64,000 bases of DNA from Vreelandella neptunia (GTDB lineage Bacteria > Pseudomonadota > Gammaproteobacteria > Pseudomonadales > Halomonadaceae), in the NCBI RefSeq assembly GCF_022489065.1, contig NZ_JAKVTW010000014.1, forward strand, positions 1-64,000, written 5' to 3'. Made by a program: the position numbers and the translations under genes. Shown piece by piece: positions 1 to 8,360 of this stretch. The stretch's first letter is position 1. Each line of letters starts with the position of its first letter. Below the pieces are notes generated by a model that saw only the letters and a list, made by a program, of their open reading frames with translations, made no database searches and had not been told where the DNA came from.

Positions 1-615
1 ATAAAGGCTCGTTGCTGTCATGGATGCCAACGTTTCCGGCAAAATAGCACCGCCAATCACGGAAAGCCTTCCAGCGCCCGTGGCGCTCAAGGCCTCAGAA
101 GGGCCGGGATGAACCTCTTCAATGCGCTCCGAAAAAAACCGGGCCGCAAAGCCGATGGTATCCATCACAATGGCAAGTACTCCTGCAATCGGGCCGAGGC
201 CAACCGCGACCACAAAAATAAGCGCCCAGATTAGGTCTGGGATGGTGCGCATGGTGGCAATCATCAGGCGTGTGATTGAACGAACCCAGGGTGCTGGCGA
301 AGTATTGCGAGCGGCCAGTAGCGCGAAAGGCACGCTCAAAATAACCCCAATGGTGACCCCCACAATGGCAATATTGAGGGTTTCATACATTGACCACGCC
401 AGCACATCGAGATCGGAAAGGTCAGGGGGAAAGGCGCGCCCTAAAAAGTGGACTAAATTGACGGCACCACGCAGCAGGCGTTCCAGGGTTAAATTGGTGG
501 CCATTACACCTTGAACAAACAGCGCTAGAAAAACTAACACCACCCCCCAAGTAAACGGGGAGGGCATGGCAAATCGCGGCGGAAGAGACGGTGTGGTACG
601 ACGTTGAATAGGCAT
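1..615 (-). CDS. phnE: Phosphonate-type ABC transporter permease PhnE, partial (C-terminus beyond window)
   Basis: The minus-strand frame opens at ATG 615 and runs to base 1 without a stop, giving the first 205 residues of a membrane protein. One transmembrane segment follows a short basic N-terminus (about residues 22-40). The binding-protein-dependent permease core follows, with an LAARNTSP stretch, RTIPDLIWAL, and the cytoplasmic EAA loop EALSATGAGRLSVI. These match PhnE, the inner-membrane channel of phosphonate or phosphite importers. It starts 13 bases after phnC ends, so phnD, phnC and phnE form one transcript in that order. Family assignment is firm; the substrate (phosphonate, phosphite or another oxyanion) is not shown by sequence. 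Confidence 0.88.
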   Translation of the reverse strand, partial: MPIQRRTTPSLPPRFAMPSPFTWGVVLVFLALFVQGVMATNLTLERLLRGAVNLVHFLGRAFPPDLSDLDVLAWSMYETLNIAIVGVTIGVILSVPFALLAARNTSPAPWVRSITRLMIATMRTIPDLIWALIFVVAVGLGPIAGVLAIVMDTIGFAARFFSERIEEVHPGPSEALSATGAGRLSVIGGAILPETLASMTATSLY

Positions 616-628
616 ATCGCTCTCGACA

Positions 629-1435
629 TTAACGGATAGAGGGAATGGCGGTGGTATCAGTGGCTGGGGCAGAGGTTTGGTCAACCCGCACATCACCCTG
701 GTAGAGCTGCTGCATAGTGGCCAGCGCCACGTCCGTCCGCGGCGAATCGAGCACTATTTGGCCCGCCTTCATGCCGACGATGCGGTCACCGTACTGCTGG
801 GCTAACTCCAACTGGTGCAGTGTGCACAGCACGGTTAGCTGGCGTTCTGCCACTACGTCGAGCAGCAGATCCATGATTTCTTTTCCCGCCTTTGGGTCAA
901 GGCTGGCCACCGGCTCGTCGGCAATAATGATCTCGGCGTCTTGCATCAGCGTGCGGGCAATCGCCACCCGCTGCTGTTGACCACCGGAGAGTTCGCGGCA
1001 GTCAGCGTGTGCCTTGTGCGCTAACCCAACGCGTTCAAGCGATGCCATGGCGCGTTCGCGCAAGTCATTGCTCGCAAAGCAAGCCAGTGAGGAGAGCAGG
1101 CCAAAGCGTTGCTGGCCCATGGCGCCGTACAGCACGTTTTGAAAAACGCTGACGTTTTGCACCAGGTTAAATTGCTGGAAAACCACCCCCACTTTGCGCC
1201 GTAGCTGGCGTAATTTAGCTTTTGAAAGGTGGTTAAGGGGTTGCCCAAAAATGGTGATATCCCCTTGGTCGTGAGGCGCTAATCCATTTAAACAGCGCAT
1301 CAACGTCGATTTTCCGCAGCCGTTTGCACCGAGTAAAATTACGCACTCGCCTTTGCTAATCTCTAGCGTTAAGCCACGCAGTACGTGTAGTTCACCGTAG
1401 CGTTTATGCACGTGTTGGACGCTTATAGCCTTCAT
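629..1435 (-). CDS. phnC: Phosphonate-type ABC transporter ATP-binding protein PhnC
   Basis: A 268-residue ABC ATPase. Walker A is GANGCGKST (about residues 36-44), the Q-loop sits in VVFQQFNLV, the signature is LSGGQQQRV, and Walker B is IIIADEPVASLD. The DEPVASLD form and the closing VGMKAGQIVLD segment are typical of PhnC. It would power uptake through the PhnE channel encoded just downstream. The start at 1435 follows an excellent Shine-Dalgarno, AGGAGG, but that sequence lies in the 3' arm of a 9-bp hairpin followed by a T run, so translation or transcription may be gated (see the hairpin entry). The gene lies 112 bases after phnD. Confidence 0.92.
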   Translation of the reverse strand: MKAISVQHVHKRYGELHVLRGLTLEISKGECVILLGANGCGKSTLMRCLNGLAPHDQGDITIFGQPLNHLSKAKLRQLRRKVGVVFQQFNLVQNVSVFQNVLYGAMGQQRFGLLSSLACFASNDLRERAMASLERVGLAHKAHADCRELSGGQQQRVAIARTLMQDAEIIIADEPVASLDPKAGKEIMDLLLDVVAERQLTVLCTLHQLELAQQYGDRIVGMKAGQIVLDSPRTDVALATMQQLYQGDVRVDQTSAPATDTTAIPSIR

Positions 1436-1466
1436 AAAAAAACCTCCTGTACTAAGGACAGGAGGT
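1436..1466 (-). terminator. Hairpin plus T run containing the phnC ribosome binding site (attenuator-like)
   Basis: On the minus strand a perfect 9-bp stem (ACCTCCTGT / ACAGGAGGT, loop of 7) is followed by six T residues and then directly by the phnC ATG. The shape is that of an intrinsic terminator, but the 3' arm is also the Shine-Dalgarno of phnC. A formed stem would hide the ribosome site and could also stop transcription, lowering PhnC and PhnE relative to the binding protein PhnD. Structure is seen directly; the regulatory role is inferred. Confidence 0.6.
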
Positions 1467-1547
1467 GAATACGGTCAATAATCATGCTGAAACCTATCTA
1501 AAAGCAGCACGTCCCTGTGCTGAAGTGGAACGACAAGAGAGCGCTGC

Positions 1548-2456
1548 TTACAGGGCGATACCGGCGGCTTCGTAGGCACGGCGCACCACGTCGTAATCTT
1601 CGTTGGTGCGGTCAAAACCGAGTGATGAGTCGCGGTTTAAAAACTTATCTTCGTTGCGATCTGTCGCAATGAGCGCATTCCAAAGCGTGTCGGCATTGGT
1701 TCTGAGCGTCTCGCGCAGGGCTGTTTTACAGGCGTCATCCAAAGAGCCGCGCATCACCACCGGGTCGCCGGGCAGTACATCACTTTGAGCTATCACGCGA
1801 TACTCGCCGTTGGGGTCCATGGCTTGGATTTCGTCGATATCCCGGTTGCCGCCGCCCATGGCATCTACATCACCATTGACGAGGGCGGCAATGCGCGCAT
1901 CGCCGGCCATAATGATTTCCAAGTCGCGTTGAATATCTAAACCTGCGTCGACCAGCATTTGGCTGGGGAAAATATGCCCGCTGGTTGAGCCCACATCTTT
2001 CAGCGCTACGCGGCGGCCTTCCAGGTCTTCAAGCGTTTCGATCTCGCTCTCGGCGGGCACAAAAAAGCTGCTGCCGTAGTGCGGGCGCTCAATGGCAAAC
2101 AAAATTTCGATATCGCTTTCGCGGTCAAATAGCACGAACTCGGATGGACCTGCGAAAACCAGATCAACGTCGTCATACTGCAGCGCGGTGCCTGCGGCGG
2201 TACGGTTGCTCAGGCTAAACATCTCCAGAGCAAGGCCAGTGGTGGTTGCAAAGGCTTCGGCGAAGGGGCCAAAGGCTTCTTCTAACGGTCCCATGCCTTC
2301 AATGCCGGTATCTGCCATGCGAATGGGATTAGGGCAAACATTGCTTAAGTCGTCATTGGCGAAAACGGTAGGCGTCGCGAAGACAGCCATGCCCGCGATA
2401 GCCAAGCTCAGCCCTGTCTTATACATAGTGGTGTTACCCATATTGGCTTTATACAT
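1548..2456 (-). CDS. phnD: Phosphonate-type ABC transporter substrate-binding protein PhnD
   Basis: A 302-residue periplasmic solute-binding protein with a Sec signal peptide (about residues 11-33, ending VFA/ND). The body has the PhnD pattern: a VCPNPIRMAD-like start, FAGPSEFVLFDRESD where the ligand cleft begins, then FFVPAESEIETLEDLEGRRVALKDVGSTSGHIFP, given here only as landmarks spread over residues 130-165. It delivers substrate to PhnE. Start 2456 has AGGA about 10 bases upstream; a second in-frame ATG at codon 11 (TMYKTG) gives a more usual signal peptide and is an alternative. A phased PhoB-box-like array lies about 70-110 bases upstream. Confidence 0.9.
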   Translation of the reverse strand: MYKANMGNTTMYKTGLSLAIAGMAVFATPTVFANDDLSNVCPNPIRMADTGIEGMGPLEEAFGPFAEAFATTTGLALEMFSLSNRTAAGTALQYDDVDLVFAGPSEFVLFDRESDIEILFAIERPHYGSSFFVPAESEIETLEDLEGRRVALKDVGSTSGHIFPSQMLVDAGLDIQRDLEIIMAGDARIAALVNGDVDAMGGGNRDIDEIQAMDPNGEYRVIAQSDVLPGDPVVMRGSLDDACKTALRETLRTNADTLWNALIATDRNEDKFLNRDSSLGFDRTNEDYDVVRRAYEAAGIAL

Positions 2457-2519
2457 GAGTCGTTTGTCCTGTCAGCGATACGACGAAAAATTGAGGTGGT
2501 CGTAGAGTGACAGCCGACA

Positions 2520-2570
2520 ATGACGGTTGGGTGTAGTGAAGGTGACGATCTCGTCACGGATTTATGACAG
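2520..2570 (-). promoter_or_regulatory. Candidate PhoB box array upstream of phnD
   Basis: Read on the minus strand from 2570, the sequence is CTGTCAT-AAAT-CCGTGAC, then a 4-nt gap and TCGTCAC. Half sites GTCAT, GTGAC and GTCAC start at 2568, 2557 and 2546, exactly 11 nt apart. Another GTCAT starts at 2524, two further 11-nt steps on from 2546. The known Pho box is 7+4+7 with an 11-nt repeat. Orientation points to phnD; the divergent nucleotidase gene could share it. The same segment holds an inverted repeat GTGACGA-TC-TCGTCAC (2542-2557). Confidence 0.6.
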
Positions 2571-2631
2571 CACCCATGGGCTATCTTTACTGCTAAAGTG
2601 CCAATACATGGACATGAAAGGAGTCATCAAT

Positions 2632-4269
2632 ATGCGTCTTAACCGCTATGGCATTGCGCTAGGGACAGCTTTATTCGTCACCGCTCCTCCCGTACTGGCC
2701 GAGAATTTCACCCTTACGCTGTTTCATACCAACGACCTGCACGGGCGTACCGATCAGTACCCTTACTTAGTCACCACGCTAAAGGAAGCCCGTGAGCAGT
2801 ATGGCGAAGCGCTATTGCTGGACGCGGGCGACATTTTTTCAGGCACGCTCTACTTCACTGAATTTCAGGGCCAGGACGCTCTCGAATTCATGAATTTAAT
2901 GGGCTACGACGCCTTTGTGCCGGGTAACCATGAGTTTGATTTGGGTGATGCGGAAGAGGGCCACCAGGCGTTAGCGGCGTTTTTTGAAGGCGCTGAGTTT
3001 CCCATTTTAGGTGCCAATTTAGATTTTTCAGCGGGGCCGGAATTTGCTGCCATACTGGGTGATTCGTTGAGCGCGGACCCGCAAGACGGGCAACTTTATG
3101 ACGGCATTATTGTTGAGCATCAAGGTGAGCAAATCGGCATCTTTGGGTTAAGCACCCAAGATAGCGAGACAATCTCCAGCCCCGGCCAAGTCACTATTAG
3201 CGATTATCGCCAGGCGGCGGAGGCCATGGTGGCAAGCTTCGAAGAACAGGGGGTTAATAAGATTATCGCGCTTACTCACCTTGGTTACGACAGCGACCCC
3301 AGCATGGGGAACGACCTGCTGCTGGCGGAGCACGTTGACGGTATCGATATTATTATTGGCGGCCATAGCCATACCCAAGTCTCACCGCCCATGCTGCTTA
3401 GCGAAAACCGCGACGGTGAAGCGTTGACGCCCACTGCGATCGGTCAGGCGGGTGAATATGGGCAACACCTCGGCGTGATGCAGGTGACCTTTGATGACAG
3501 TGGGGTGGTGGTGGATGTCAGCGGTGAGCTGCTCGCCGTGGATGATCGCGAGTCAGATCCTGACGCAGCTGAGCGGCTAGCGCCTTACACCGCTGCGATT
3601 GAAGAGTTACGTGACACGCAGGTGGGGGCCAAAGTCATCACTGCACTGCCTAACCCACGCCACGGTAACGGCGATGAGCAGAGCGTGCGTGCCAATGAAA
3701 CTGCGCTGGGTAATTTAATCACGGATGCTCAATTGCAGGCGGCCCAGCAAGTGGCGCCCGACACGGTGATGGCGATCCAAAATAGCGGTGGCATCCGTGA
3801 GGCGATTGAGACGGGCGATGTGACAGTGGGCGATTTGATTGCCGTGCAACCGTTTGGCAATCGCTTAACGCTGCTTGATGTCACCGGCGCTGAGTTGCTG
3901 GAAACCTTTGAAATCGCTTTAGCCAATGCACCCGATGAAAACGGCGGTTTTCTGCATGTTTCAGCCGGCGTCGAGCTGGTTTATGACAGCGATAAGCCGG
4001 TGGGTGAGCGCTTGGTCAGCCTGAAGGTCGCTCAGGAAGGCGCGATGCAGGCCATTGATAGCGAACGCACCTATACTATAGCTACCAATAACTTCACTGC
4101 CGCGGGCGGCGATAGCCATGCCGCGCTAGGTGCTGCTTATGATGACGGCCGCAATACCATTGTCGGTAATACGGATTGGGAAATGCTGCGTAACTATATG
4201 GTCGACCGGAAAGAGGTCTTCTATACAGTCGAAGGGCGGATTATTGACGTTGCCGAAGAGGCTAATTAA
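2632..4269 (+). CDS. Secreted 5'-nucleotidase / UshA-like metallophosphoesterase
   Basis: A 545-residue protein with a Sec signal peptide (MRLNRYGIALGT to VLA/EN). The N-terminal metallophosphoesterase domain shows the two-metal motifs FHTNDLHGR, DAGDIFSG, PGNHEFDLG, LTHLGYDSD and GGHSHT. The C-terminal 5'-nucleotidase domain has NSGGIREAIETGDVT, QPFGNRL and NNFTAAGGD. It would hydrolyse nucleotides or nucleotide sugars in the periplasm, freeing phosphate. Start 2632 was chosen because AAGGAG lies 8 bases upstream and a signal peptide begins there; an in-frame start at 2527 would add 35 unsupported residues. It is divergent from the phnDCE cluster and may share its Pho-type control region. 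Confidence 0.88.
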   Translation: MRLNRYGIALGTALFVTAPPVLAENFTLTLFHTNDLHGRTDQYPYLVTTLKEAREQYGEALLLDAGDIFSGTLYFTEFQGQDALEFMNLMGYDAFVPGNHEFDLGDAEEGHQALAAFFEGAEFPILGANLDFSAGPEFAAILGDSLSADPQDGQLYDGIIVEHQGEQIGIFGLSTQDSETISSPGQVTISDYRQAAEAMVASFEEQGVNKIIALTHLGYDSDPSMGNDLLLAEHVDGIDIIIGGHSHTQVSPPMLLSENRDGEALTPTAIGQAGEYGQHLGVMQVTFDDSGVVVDVSGELLAVDDRESDPDAAERLAPYTAAIEELRDTQVGAKVITALPNPRHGNGDEQSVRANETALGNLITDAQLQAAQQVAPDTVMAIQNSGGIREAIETGDVTVGDLIAVQPFGNRLTLLDVTGAELLETFEIALANAPDENGGFLHVSAGVELVYDSDKPVGERLVSLKVAQEGAMQAIDSERTYTIATNNFTAAGGDSHAALGAAYDDGRNTIVGNTDWEMLRNYMVDRKEVFYTVEGRIIDVAEEAN

Positions 4270-4292
4270 ACGCACATTAAGTGGTTCCGGCC

Positions 4293-5522
4293 ATGGCCAC
4301 GATTGAACAGCTTTATCAGTGTTACTCCCGGCGCGTGCAGGCCACGCTGATTCGTCTGCTTGGTGATTTCTCCTTAGCGGAAGAAGCCAGCCAAGAAGCC
4401 TTTGCTGCCGCACTTCAGCAATGGCCTGCAACGGGCGAGCCGGATAATCCGCTAGCGTGGTTGATCCGCACCGGATACCGCCGTGGTATTGACCAGCTAC
4501 GCCGTCATGGCACCGCTCGGCGCAACGCTCATTTGATCGCAACATCGGATGCCATGACGGAAGCAATGGTAGAGCCCGACGAGCGCAGCATTGAGGATGA
4601 TCAACTGCGCTTGCTGTTTACCTGCTGTCATCCCAGCTTGACCATGGAAGCCAGGGTCGCGCTGACCCTGCGAGAAATGTGCGGCCTGACGACCGAGCAA
4701 GTGGCGAGTGCGCTACTGACCAAACCCGCAACACTGGCGCAGCGTATCGTTCGCGCCAAGCGTAAAATCCGCGATGCCGGTATACCCTACGAAGTGCCCG
4801 AGCGCACACAGCTGCCACAACGCCTGCCCAGCGTGCTGCAGGTCATTTACTTGGTGTTTAACGAAGGTTATTCGCGCAGCGATGGTGAGCAGGTGATCGA
4901 CGTCAACCTCATCGATGAAGCGATTCGCCTGGGCCGCGCCTTAGCGGATTTATTGCCCCACGGCGAAGTGTTTGGCTTGCTGGCGTTAATGCTGCTGCAC
5001 GACGCCCGCCGCGATACCCGGCAAACGGTCAGCGGAGAGCTGATGACACTGGAAGAGCAGGATCGAAAGCGCTGGGATGCCGAACGGATTCGCACCGGGC
5101 TTGCGTGGTTGGAACGCGCCTTACCGCTCACACCGGTGAGTGCTTACACCTTGCAAGCCTCTATTGCCGCCGTCCATGCTCAAGCTCCTAGCGCGGAAAC
5201 CACCGATTGGGCACGCATTGTGCGCCTCTACGAAGCACTATACCTACAACAGCCCACCCCTATTCTGGCGCTGAACCGTGCTGTTGCGGTTGCCATACGT
5301 GATTCGCCGCAGGCGGGCTTGATGCTGTTGGATGCACTGAGTGAGCACCCTCAGATGCACCACTACCACCTTTACCACGCAGCAAAAGCCGAACTCTACC
5401 GCCGTTCCGGCGACCGGCTTGCTGCGGTTCAGGCGTATCAGCAGGCGCTGGCGCTGGCCAGCCAATATCCTGAGCGGCAGTTTCTTACCCGACGATTAGC
5501 CGAACTTAACCTCCCCGCATAA
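4293..5522 (+). CDS. ECF-family RNA polymerase sigma factor, ECF42-like (C-terminal DUF6596 extension)
   Basis: A 409-residue sigma factor, about twice the usual ECF length. Region 2 (about residues 5-75) includes EEASQEAFAAALQQW and PLAWLIRTGYRRGIDQLRR. Region 4 (about 110-165) includes LTLREMCGLTTEQVASAL. The long C-terminal extension carries VFNEGYSRSDGEQ and LNRAVAVA, typical of the ECF42 group, whose extension is needed for activity and which is usually paired with DGPF/YCII proteins. The next two genes fit that pairing. No anti-sigma gene is seen. Start ATG 4293 is preferred; GTG 4281 is in frame. Neither has a clear Shine-Dalgarno. Confidence 0.87.
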   Translation: MATIEQLYQCYSRRVQATLIRLLGDFSLAEEASQEAFAAALQQWPATGEPDNPLAWLIRTGYRRGIDQLRRHGTARRNAHLIATSDAMTEAMVEPDERSIEDDQLRLLFTCCHPSLTMEARVALTLREMCGLTTEQVASALLTKPATLAQRIVRAKRKIRDAGIPYEVPERTQLPQRLPSVLQVIYLVFNEGYSRSDGEQVIDVNLIDEAIRLGRALADLLPHGEVFGLLALMLLHDARRDTRQTVSGELMTLEEQDRKRWDAERIRTGLAWLERALPLTPVSAYTLQASIAAVHAQAPSAETTDWARIVRLYEALYLQQPTPILALNRAVAVAIRDSPQAGLMLLDALSEHPQMHHYHLYHAAKAELYRRSGDRLAAVQAYQQALALASQYPERQFLTRRLAELNLPA

Positions 5523-5537
5523 AAAAATTGGCGTCGC

Positions 5538-5564
5538 TGTCGATTCGTTCGTCTTTAGTACGAC
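5538..5564 (+). promoter_or_regulatory. Candidate ECF42-type promoter before the DGPF gene
   Basis: TGTCGA (5538-5543), a 17-nt spacer and CGAC (5561-5564) lie about 80 bases before the DGPF gene and just after the sigma gene. ECF42 promoters are described with TGTCGA at -35 and a CGTC-like -10. The -35 match is exact and the -10 is one base off. It would let the sigma factor drive its partner genes. Confidence 0.4.
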
Positions 5565-5642
5565 TTACCTATACAGCCATTAGCGAATTTGCTTTTGGTT
5601 GTCAGCATCATGCTGACCAGAGTGCATAGGAGAGCCCTCGAT

Positions 5643-6005
5643 ATGAAGTACGTCGCGCTGGTTTATTACCAGGAAAGCATCATTAACGCCATGACCGAAC
5701 AGGCCTGGCAAGACCTCAACCAGGAGTGCATTGCCGGGGTCGAGCGCATGACGGCACAGGGAAAATACCTGGCCGGACAGGCGCTCCAGCCCATTGATAC
5801 TGCCACGACCGTGCGGGTAAGGCATGGTGAAACGCTGCTGACGGATGGCCCCTTCGCTGAAACCAAAGAGCAGTTGGCGGGGTTCTATCTGCTGGATGCC
5901 GTCGATTTGAATGAGGCGCTACAGCTCGCCAGCCGCATAGCGCCCGCTCGCCTCGGCAGCATCGAAGTCAGGCCCGTGCGTGAATTACCCCCAAAGCGTG
6001 AGTAA
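5643..6005 (+). CDS. YCII-related DGPF-domain protein
   Basis: A 120-residue soluble protein of the YCII/DGPF superfamily. The defining stretch LTDGPFAETKEQLAGFYLLD is at about residues 65-84, and the C-terminus has the usual EVRPVRE. The family has a dimeric alpha/beta ferredoxin-like fold; its function is unknown, but it is the standard genomic partner of ECF42 sigma factors, as here. Start 5643 has AGGAG 9-10 bases upstream. The gene lies 120 bases after the sigma gene with a candidate ECF promoter between, and 58 bases before the DUF1428 gene, so the last two are probably one transcript. Confidence 0.85.
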   Translation: MKYVALVYYQESIINAMTEQAWQDLNQECIAGVERMTAQGKYLAGQALQPIDTATTVRVRHGETLLTDGPFAETKEQLAGFYLLDAVDLNEALQLASRIAPARLGSIEVRPVRELPPKRE

Positions 6006-6063
6006 GCCGTTATTCGATAACCCTTATTCGATGATTTTTAATCGATTGACCAGGAGCACCCAC

Positions 6064-6432
6064 ATGAACAGTGCAGATAAACACTATGTAGACGGTTTCG
6101 TGGCAGCCGTGCCCACAGCAAATAAAGAAAAATTCATTGCCCATGCCCAGATGGCGGCGGGGATTTTTAAAGAGTTAGGTGCTCTAAAAGTCGTCGAGTG
6201 CTGGGGCGACGACGTACCTGACGGTGAGGTCACGTCGTTTCCGATGGCAGTGAAGTGTCGTGACGACGAGACCGTCGTTTTCTCTTGGCTGATTTGGCCT
6301 TCTAAACAGGTGCGCGACGCAGGCATGGCCAAAATGATGGAAGATCCACGTATGCAGCCAGACGTAAATCCCATGCCTTTCGATGGAAAACGGATGATTT
6401 TTGGAGGGTTCGAAACCATCGTGGTGGAGTGA
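6064..6432 (+). CDS. DUF1428 family (YbaA-like) protein
   Basis: A 122-residue soluble protein matching the DUF1428/YbaA family: it opens YVDGFVAAVPTANKEKF, has VVECWGDDVPDG near residue 42, FSWLIWPSK in the middle, and ends PFDGKRMIFGGFETIV. The family is a dimeric ferredoxin-like fold related to ABM and DGPF proteins, without a known reaction. CCAGGAGC lies 11 bases upstream of ATG 6064. Its position behind the ECF42 sigma and DGPF genes suggests one stress regulon. It is convergent with ugpC, with only 5 bases between the two stops. Confidence 0.85.
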   Translation: MNSADKHYVDGFVAAVPTANKEKFIAHAQMAAGIFKELGALKVVECWGDDVPDGEVTSFPMAVKCRDDETVVFSWLIWPSKQVRDAGMAKMMEDPRMQPDVNPMPFDGKRMIFGGFETIVVE

Positions 6433-6437
6433 GAGTG

Positions 6438-7493
6438 TCAGTCTCCTGTACGTTTTCCCGTGGCGCTATTGAAAGGATGCAGGGCGTCGCGGGTGACATA
6501 AAAACGCAGGGTTTCACCTTCGGCGACCGGCGGCTGGCCCGATACGCGGATCACCGTGGGCTGGTCGCTATTGGCGAGGGTCACGTACAGGTGGCTTTCG
6601 GCCCCGGCGGCTTCAAACAGCTCAAGCGTTGAGTCGACAATAAGGTGGGGCACTGTGGGGGGCGCTAAGTGCATATCATCCGGGCGAATGCCGACGGTAT
6701 CGGTGCCGTCGGGCAGATTATCCAGTAGACCGTTGGCGCCTTGTTCGTTCAAGTAATCCACCGGCAGCATATTCATGGCGGGGGAGCCGATAAACCCGGC
6801 CACGAACATGCTGGCGGGGCGGGCGTAGATCTCCATGGGCGTGCCCACTTGCTCAATCTGACCCGCGTTTAGTACCACTAAGCGATCGCCTAAGGTCATC
6901 GCCTCCAACTGGTCGTGGGTCACGTACAGGCTGGTGGTTTTCAGGCGCCGCTGTAGCTGCTTGATCTCCACGCGCATCTGCACACGCAGCTTGGCATCCA
7001 GGTTCGAGAGTGGCTCGTCGAACAGAAACGCCGCTGGGTCGCGCACCAGGGCGCGGCCCATGGCCACCCGTTGGCGCTGACCGCCGGAGAGCTTGCGCGG
7101 TTTGCGATCCAGAAACTCTTCGATCTCAAGCATTTTGGCGGCAACGCGCACGCGCTTCTCAATCTCATCTTTTTTAAAGCCGCGGTTTTTCAGGCCATAG
7201 GCGAGATTGTTGTATACCGTCATATGTGGATAGAGCGCATAGTTCTGGAACACCATGGCGATATCGCGCTCGGCGGGTTCGAGTTTATTCACCACCCGAT
7301 CGCCGATTTTTAGCGTGCCTTCCGTGATGATTTCCAAACCCGCCACCATGCGTAGCAGGGTGGATTTTCCGCAGCCCGAAGGCCCGACCAGTACTACGAA
7401 TTCACCGTCTTCAATGTGTAGGTCGATACCTTTCACCGCGTTTACATTGCCGGTATAGGTTTTCTTAAGCCCTTCCAAGGTAATGCTGGCCAT
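6438..7493 (-). CDS. ugpC: Glycerol-3-phosphate ABC transporter ATP-binding protein UgpC
   Basis: A 351-residue MalK-type ABC ATPase: Walker [10 protein letters not shown] (about residues 37-45), Q-loop [16 protein letters not shown], signature [14 protein letters not shown], Walker [14 protein letters not shown], switch [16 protein letters not shown]-terminal TOBE-like domain (from about 235) has the [10 protein letters not shown] element. It energises uptake of sn-glycerol-3-phosphate and related diesters. It is last in a ugpBAEC set on the minus strand, one base after ugpE ends, with GGAG ahead of its ATG. No ugpQ phosphodiesterase follows, unlike in E. coli. Confidence 0.9.
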   Translation of the reverse strand: MASITLEGLKKTYTGNVNAVKGIDLHIEDGEFVVLVGPSGCGKSTLLRMVAGLEIITEGTLKIGDRVVNKLEPAERDIAMVFQNYALYPHMTVYNNLAYGLKNRGFKKDEIEKRVRVAAKMLEIEEFLDRKPRKLSGGQRQRVAMGRALVRDPAAFLFDEPLSNLDAKLRVQMRVEIKQLQRRLKTTSLYVTHDQLEAMTLGDRLVVLNAGQIEQVGTPMEIYARPASMFVAGFIGSPAMNMLPVDYLNEQGANGLLDNLPDGTDTVGIRPDDMHLAPPTVPHLIVDSTLELFEAAGAESHLYVTLANSDQPTVIRVSGQPPVAEGETLRFYVTRDALHPFNSATGKRTGD

Positions 7494-7494
7494 C

Positions 7495-8337
7495 TTATTT
7501 CTCCGTCTCGGTCAGGCCTTTCACAAACAGGCGTTGCATAAACAGAATCACTAATACCGGTGGCAGCGCGGCCATGACCACGGCGGCCATCACCAAATGC
7601 CATTGCGGGTTCTCTTCTGAGGTCATGCGCTGGATGCCCATCACAATGGTGGTGTAGTCGGGGTCGGTGGTGATCAGCAGCGGCCACAAATACTGGTTCC
7701 AGCCATAAATAAACATGATCACAAAAAGCGCCGCGATGTTGGTCACGGAGAGCGGCATCAAGATGTCTTTAAAGAATTTGAACGGCCCCGCACCATCCAC
7801 GCGGGCGGCTTCAAGCATCTCTTCGGGAATGGTCATAAAGAACTGGCGGAACAGGAAGGTGGCAGTGGCCGAGGCAATTAGAGGAATCGACAGCCCAGCA
7901 AAGCTGTTGAGCATTTTAAGGTCGGCGACCACCTGAAAGGTAGGGATAATGCGCACTTCCACCGGCAGCATCAGGGTGACGAAGATCAGCCAGAAAAAGA
8001 ACATCCGGAAGCGGAAGCGGAAGTAGACAATGGCAAAGGCGGAGAGCAACGAAATCGACAGCTTGCCCACGGTAATCGCCATGGCCATCACAAAACTGTT
8101 CCAAAGCATCAATGCAGCAGGCGGAGAGTTAGCCGATGACACGCCGGATTGCCACATCTGGGTATAGTTTTCGATCCCGTGGCTGCCCGGCAGCAGCGGT
8201 ATGGTGCCGCGCATCAGTTCACCTGGCGCCTGGGTCGAGGCCACAACAGCGATATAAACCGGAAAAACCACCAGCGCAACGCCAATGATTAACACGGTGT
8301 GGGCGAAAAAATTGGCCCATGGGCGGTTTTCAACCAT
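7495..8337 (-). CDS. ugpE: Glycerol-3-phosphate ABC transporter permease UgpE
   Basis: A 280-residue inner-membrane permease with six predicted transmembrane segments. The first covers about residues 12-32; the EAA loop is [21 protein letters not shown], near residue 190. The closing segment [15 protein letters not shown] is typical of UgpE/MalG permeases. It pairs with UgpA to form the channel. GGAG precedes ATG 8337. Gene order and length match E. coli ugpE (281 residues). Confidence 0.9.
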   Translation of the reverse strand: MVENRPWANFFAHTVLIIGVALVVFPVYIAVVASTQAPGELMRGTIPLLPGSHGIENYTQMWQSGVSSANSPPAALMLWNSFVMAMAITVGKLSISLLSAFAIVYFRFRFRMFFFWLIFVTLMLPVEVRIIPTFQVVADLKMLNSFAGLSIPLIASATATFLFRQFFMTIPEEMLEAARVDGAGPFKFFKDILMPLSVTNIAALFVIMFIYGWNQYLWPLLITTDPDYTTIVMGIQRMTSEENPQWHLVMAAVVMAALPPVLVILFMQRLFVKGLTETEK

Positions 8338-8360
8338 GACAACACTCCAATGAGGCCTAT

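Noticed and set aside
122-514. A 130-residue plus-strand frame opposite phnE
   Set aside because: The minus strand encodes a clear PhnE permease across the same bases; the plus frame is its shadow.
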